Assembly (NCBI GenBank): GCA_013214445.1
Contig: JABSPG010000008.1
Span: 1-37,710, forward strand
DNA length: 37,710 bases
Direction of reading: 5' to 3'
Source: Ekhidna sp.
GTDB taxonomy: Bacteria; Bacteroidota; Bacteroidia; Cytophagales; Cyclobacteriaceae
Shown: piece by piece, positions 34,425-37,710 of the stretch
Layout of the letters: the number at the start of each line of letters is the position of its first letter
How positions within the stretch are numbered: position 1 is the stretch's first letter
Made by a program: the position numbers and the translations under genes
The notes under the pieces: model-generated
Told to the model about the DNA's origin: nothing
What the model saw: only the letters and a program-made list of their open reading frames with translations
Database searches by the model: none

Positions 34425-35690
34425 ATGAGTACAACACTAAATGGAATAGTTACACCTGTAAAGGCTAAGATAGCAGGGACACCAAAAAGCCTGAATGGTA
34501 TTGTATTGCCACAAAAAGGATCGATTGTAGGAACGCCCAAAAGCCTAAATGGCATTGTTATAGGTATTACCTATTGGTGCTTTCGAGTCGAAGATCAGCT
34601 AGGTAATCCGATAGAGGGTGCTAGTATTAGAATCGTAGGTGATAGTACTTCCGTGTACACTACAGACGCAAACGGTCGTGTACAGATTCCCGTAATGGTG
34701 GGAACGATGTCTGTTAGTAAGTCAGGCTTTAGAACGCAGAGCGTACCGTTTGACTTTACAGCACAAGACCCTTCCGATTGTTCCCTATTCACTGTTACTT
34801 TAGTGGCCTTTACGGGAATGGCTACAAAAATTTTGATCGAACCCTTAACCCCAATTCCGACAGAGCGCGAAATTGATTTTTGCTTTTGTGATTTTGAATG
34901 CAAGCTGGAAGAGTTAGCACTATTTGATAATACCGATTCAACCGATACATACATTAATGATTATTCATCATTTTTATACCGTAAGACTATCGAGGCTGAC
35001 ACAATCACAATTAAGCTATTCAAAGATGATCAAGAACTAGCAACGATCACAGATAACACGCTTGGAACGTTCTACCCTACATTTACTAATTCGCCTTTAT
35101 TCGTTGCTTTTGTGGCCAATTGGCGACTTATTCACAACATCTACGGGGATGGATTGTATCAAGTCAGAGCTGAAAAAAACATCTTGGGATCTGATACAAC
35201 GGACGAATCAAGGTACTTTAGGGTGTTGCCATATTCCGCAGAATTAGCAAACGAAACCATAGTATTAGAGACCTTCCAAACGGGTAACATTGTCGGAGGT
35301 ATCGACTATTCTAAGTTTGACATTGTAGGTGGTTTTCCACGTCGCTTTAGAATACACGGTGAATTTGTGCGCACGCTTCCCGAAACGGTTATAAGTGAGA
35401 CTAAGACAGCCTCGCGCGAATGGCAACAAATACAAGACAAGATTATCAATAAGTATGAATTGCGCACCGATCTAATACCTTCGGATCTATACCGATTAAT
35501 CACAAACGACGCGATTCTATCCAACGCTATCAATGTGTATTCTTACAATGTCTTCCAAGAGATCTTTGATAGAAAGCAGCTTAGATTCATGTCAATCAAG
35601 AACTTAGAACAGTTCCAAGGGCGAAGGGGCTACACGGTACAGATTGAGTTCAAAGACATCGTTGACGATCTGATAAAGCGTAATTTCTAG
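34425..35690 (+). CDS. tail-module protein with N-terminal repeats and carboxypeptidase-regulatory-like domain
   Basis: Two 18-aa repeats LNGIV...GTPKS plus partial third; FRVEDQLGNPIEGASIRIVGDSTSVYTTDANGRVQIPVMVGTMSVSKSGF is CarboxypepD_reg-like. Confidence 0.6.
   Translation: MSTTLNGIVTPVKAKIAGTPKSLNGIVLPQKGSIVGTPKSLNGIVIGITYWCFRVEDQLGNPIEGASIRIVGDSTSVYTTDANGRVQIPVMVGTMSVSKSGFRTQSVPFDFTAQDPSDCSLFTVTLVAFTGMATKILIEPLTPIPTEREIDFCFCDFECKLEELALFDNTDSTDTYINDYSSFLYRKTIEADTITIKLFKDDQELATITDNTLGTFYPTFTNSPLFVAFVANWRLIHNIYGDGLYQVRAEKNILGSDTTDESRYFRVLPYSAELANETIVLETFQTGNIVGGIDYSKFDIVGGFPRRFRIHGEFVRTLPETVISETKTASREWQQIQDKIINKYELRTDLIPSDLYRLITNDAILSNAINVYSYNVFQEIFDRKQLRFMSIKNLEQFQGRRGYTVQIEFKDIVDDLIKRNF
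34437..34559 (+). repeat. 54-nt coding tandem repeat (2.3 units)
   Basis: Units at 34437-34490, 34491-34544, partial 34545-34559. Confidence 0.8.
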
Positions 35691-35727
35691 GAATCGGAAA
35701 AATAATTTGAGAAATTTTCTTGTGTTG

Positions 35728-35760
35728 TTTGTAGTGTAAAGAATAGATATACTATATTTG
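35728..35760 (+). promoter_or_regulatory. Bacteroidetes-type promoter TTTG-N21-TATATTTG
   Basis: TTTG 35728-35731 and TATATTTG 35753-35760 upstream of 35789 ORF. Confidence 0.6.
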
Positions 35761-35788
35761 TTCCATACAAAAACAAACACACAAGGAA

Positions 35789-36049
35789 ATGAAATTTGAC
35801 AGAGATCAATTAGCGAGCTTAATTATTAATTTGAATAATAATTTTGTGGGCCATGTGCCTGAAATAGTTAGAGAGATAGATGCTAAAATTCAGTGGTCTT
35901 GGGATAATTGGGATGAAGATTTGATTTCTAATTATTACGAATTAGAAAAGCCAAAAAACCCGACAGAAAGATTTATTTATGAATGGATCGCAAAAGAACC
36001 TTTTGAACATGGTAGTTATGATATAGAATATTTAAGCCGATTGTTTTAA
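35789..36049 (+). CDS. small accessory protein
   Basis: Own promoter; leader AACACACAAGGAAATGAAA. Confidence 0.6.
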   Translation: MKFDRDQLASLIINLNNNFVGHVPEIVREIDAKIQWSWDNWDEDLISNYYELEKPKNPTERFIYEWIAKEPFEHGSYDIEYLSRLF

Positions 36050-36075
36050 TAATTAAACTTTTGCACTAATCCAAC

Positions 36076-36089
36076 GGGGCGCAAGCCCC
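36076..36089 (+). promoter_or_regulatory. leader hairpin GGGGC-GCAA-GCCCC
   Basis: 5-bp GC stem with GNRA loop, 14 nt before ATG 36104. Confidence 0.5.
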
Positions 36090-36103
36090 TAACTCCCAAA
36101 CAC

Positions 36104-36535
36104 ATGAACAACTTAAAAACCATCTCAGAAGAGATTCAACTAGATCAGGAAGCTGTTTTAGTTAATTCAGAAACAAGAGATCAGCCAGCCGAATATGAAA
36201 ACGTAGAAGAGTGCGGAAAGGCTGAGTTTAAGGGATCTCTTATTGAGGTCTATACTACAGATGATCAGTGGATTACTTTACTAGACGCTATGGACTTTGT
36301 AGCCAATATCAGCTACCGCTTAGAATGTAATTCTGACTACTTCACATTAGGTTGTGTCTTGCTAAAATTTGATAGCCGTAAGCTATCCGATCTATCATCG
36401 ATCATTGAGATTGACTGGAAAACCACGCTTGAAAAAGCTTTAGAAACGGAAGCATCCGACAGCGGTCATGATGGATCCGTTCAATTATCACTTGACTTTA
36501 GAGAGAAATATTATTATCCAAATTTTAATGTTTAA
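36104..36535 (+). CDS. hypothetical accessory protein
   Basis: Intact ORF with AAACACATG start. Confidence 0.55.
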   Translation: MNNLKTISEEIQLDQEAVLVNSETRDQPAEYENVEECGKAEFKGSLIEVYTTDDQWITLLDAMDFVANISYRLECNSDYFTLGCVLLKFDSRKLSDLSSIIEIDWKTTLEKALETEASDSGHDGSVQLSLDFREKYYYPNFNV

Positions 36536-36539
36536 ACAC

Positions 36540-37181
36540 ATGAACAAGCGAAATCAAACTAGATTAATCGTCTTTCTTTTAAGGGCTGCATTAACAGCCC
36601 TTGTATTCTCTTTTTCATCGTGCAAGCTGTCTGGCTTGTACATCACAAAACAGGGCGACCACATTGCAAGACAGGAGGGATTCAAGGCGGTTCAATTAGC
36701 ATCAAAGCATAACTTAGATTCTGTTTTGGAATGCATAATCAAACTGAATGAGAGCGTCTTGTACACCTCCCGTAATCCCATCAATCAAAGAGATTGGAAT
36801 AAGCTTTTTGGGGTTGTGATTGAGCAAAAAAAGAAGAAACCAATAGACGCGGTTCTGATCGGTGGCAGGTGCAACATTGAAAAAAGGCGTATGGAGTATT
36901 CCCCCTACTTCAATTTCAAAGGTGAGATGTTCTATTATGAGAATGACTCAACCAATGATGTCCTTTGGACGGTTCCATTTTCACAAATTGATACAACCGT
37001 GCATATTAGAATGCACGTCAAAGAACGATGGATTGAGTTCAACGGTCAGCGTGTAACCTTCCCATATTGGTATGAATCTGGGAGCGGTCGCGTGGTTATT
37101 AATTGGTTTGGAGGTTCGGAAACATGGCCTCAACCTTACAGTCAGGTTATCAAGATTGAAGTAAAAAATCACAGAAAATAG
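36540..37181 (+). CDS. putative phage-encoded lipoprotein (start re-called from 36468)
   Basis: AAACACATG start; MNKRNQTRLIVFLLRAALTALVFSFSSC-KLSGLY signal with lipobox-like FSSC. Confidence 0.6.
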   Translation: MNKRNQTRLIVFLLRAALTALVFSFSSCKLSGLYITKQGDHIARQEGFKAVQLASKHNLDSVLECIIKLNESVLYTSRNPINQRDWNKLFGVVIEQKKKKPIDAVLIGGRCNIEKRRMEYSPYFNFKGEMFYYENDSTNDVLWTVPFSQIDTTVHIRMHVKERWIEFNGQRVTFPYWYESGSGRVVINWFGGSETWPQPYSQVIKIEVKNHRK

Positions 37182-37204
37182 AAAGGATATATTATATCTT
37201 TTCT

Positions 37205-37212
37205 TATATTTA
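37205..37212 (+). promoter_or_regulatory. candidate -7 box TATATTTA
   Basis: Same TTCTTATATTTACA block as at 1906-1919. Confidence 0.45.
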
Positions 37213-37233
37213 CATCACACTAAATAAAAACAC

Positions 37234-37617
37234 ATGAACATCAATGATTTGACAATTGGACAAGTAAAAGAGATTCAAGCTTTGTTAGGCCAATCTCAAG
37301 CGCCTGAATCAGATTTTTTCAGCAAGTGGATAGGTAAGTATGTTATTGCTCGATCATACAATGAAGGCGTGCTTTTCGGAAAGGTGCTTTCATGCAATGA
37401 GTCAGGATATGAAATGGAAAGTGCGAGGCGCTTGTATTATCATAAGCCTTTAGATACTTCTCTAAGTTGGTATGAAGGTGTAGCTCAAAGTGGACTTGCT
37501 CATGGATGCCGTGTTTCGAGCGAGCAGCATAAAGTGGTAATTGAAAGGTATTCATTCACTGAATGCTCACAAGCTGCTATTGATAACATTTCTAATTACG
37601 AGACTCATGGACAATAA
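37234..37617 (+). CDS. small conserved-looking phage protein (possibly DUF6948-like; not verified)
   Basis: MNINDLTIGQVKEIQALLG ... IGKYVIARSYNEGVLFGKVLSCNESGYEMESARRLYYHKP...ERYSFTECSQAAIDNI. Confidence 0.55.
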   Translation: MNINDLTIGQVKEIQALLGQSQAPESDFFSKWIGKYVIARSYNEGVLFGKVLSCNESGYEMESARRLYYHKPLDTSLSWYEGVAQSGLAHGCRVSSEQHKVVIERYSFTECSQAAIDNISNYETHGQ

Positions 37618-37710
37618 AGGGTATAAATACGGCAACGGCAACGGCGACGGCTACGGCTACGGCAACGGCAACGGCAACAGCCACGGCAACGGCTACGGCT
37701 ACGGCAACGG
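37607..37710 (+). CDS. Gly-rich low-complexity protein, truncated by window end
   Basis: ATG 37607 overlaps previous gene by 11 nt: MDNKGYKYGNGNGDGYGYGNGNGNSHGNGYGYGN...; no stop before window end. Confidence 0.6.
   Translation, partial: MDNKGYKYGNGNGDGYGYGNGNGNSHGNGYGYGN
37628..37710 (+). repeat. (NAC GGC)n hexanucleotide tandem array
   Basis: About 14 units; only the first base of NAC varies (T A A G T T A A A C A T T A), one GGC->AGC. Confidence 0.9.

Noticed and set aside
1-37710. CRISPR array
   Set aside because: No set of direct repeats with regular unique spacers; the hexamer array and iterons have the wrong scale.
1-37710. tRNA or rRNA genes
   Set aside because: No convincing cloverleaf or rRNA-like segment noticed by eye; a tRNAscan run would be decisive.
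1-37710. Integrase, repressor or transposase indicating prophage or mobile element
   Set aside because: No ORF with tyrosine/serine recombinase, CI-like repressor or transposase motifs was recognised; window is incomplete so lifestyle is undetermined.

Overview
This 37.7-kb window is most of a tailed (siphovirus-like) phage or prophage, probably from a Bacteroidetes host. The host inference rests on recurrent TAnnTTTG-type -7 boxes, some with an upstream TTG/TTTG element. The left part (about 0-12.3 kb) carries RecT, a YqaJ/lambda-exo-like nuclease, a helicase-methyltransferase fusion, a MazG-like protein, a wHTH replication initiator with iteron-like repeats inside its gene, a DnaC-like loader, an M15 endolysin-type peptidase and many small proteins. 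The middle and right part (about 12.5-35.7 kb) is a syntenic head-tail module: small and large terminase, portal, prohead protease, HK97-type capsid, connectors, tail tube-like protein, tape measure, distal tail proteins and two tandem paralogous fibre-like proteins. A two-gene minus-strand cassette interrupts the late module. The right end holds small accessory genes, including a lipoprotein and a start-of-window-edge low-complexity gene. The most interesting signals are: (1) a GGC-NAC hexanucleotide array encoding a Gly-Asn/Tyr/Asp/His peptide that runs off the window end behind a compact conserved-looking phage protein; (2) a promoter/terminator-delimited RNA at about 5346-5446 in which two hairpin loops are perfectly complementary over 7 nt (kissing loop); (3) iterons inside the replication gene; (4) three tiny genes missing from the ORF track, each joined to the next gene by ATGA; (5) a minus-strand gene interrupted by a single in-frame TAA; (6) an (A)AACACATG start context confined to the non-structural genes. 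No integrase or repressor was recognised, so lifestyle is undetermined. No searches or folding programs were run.
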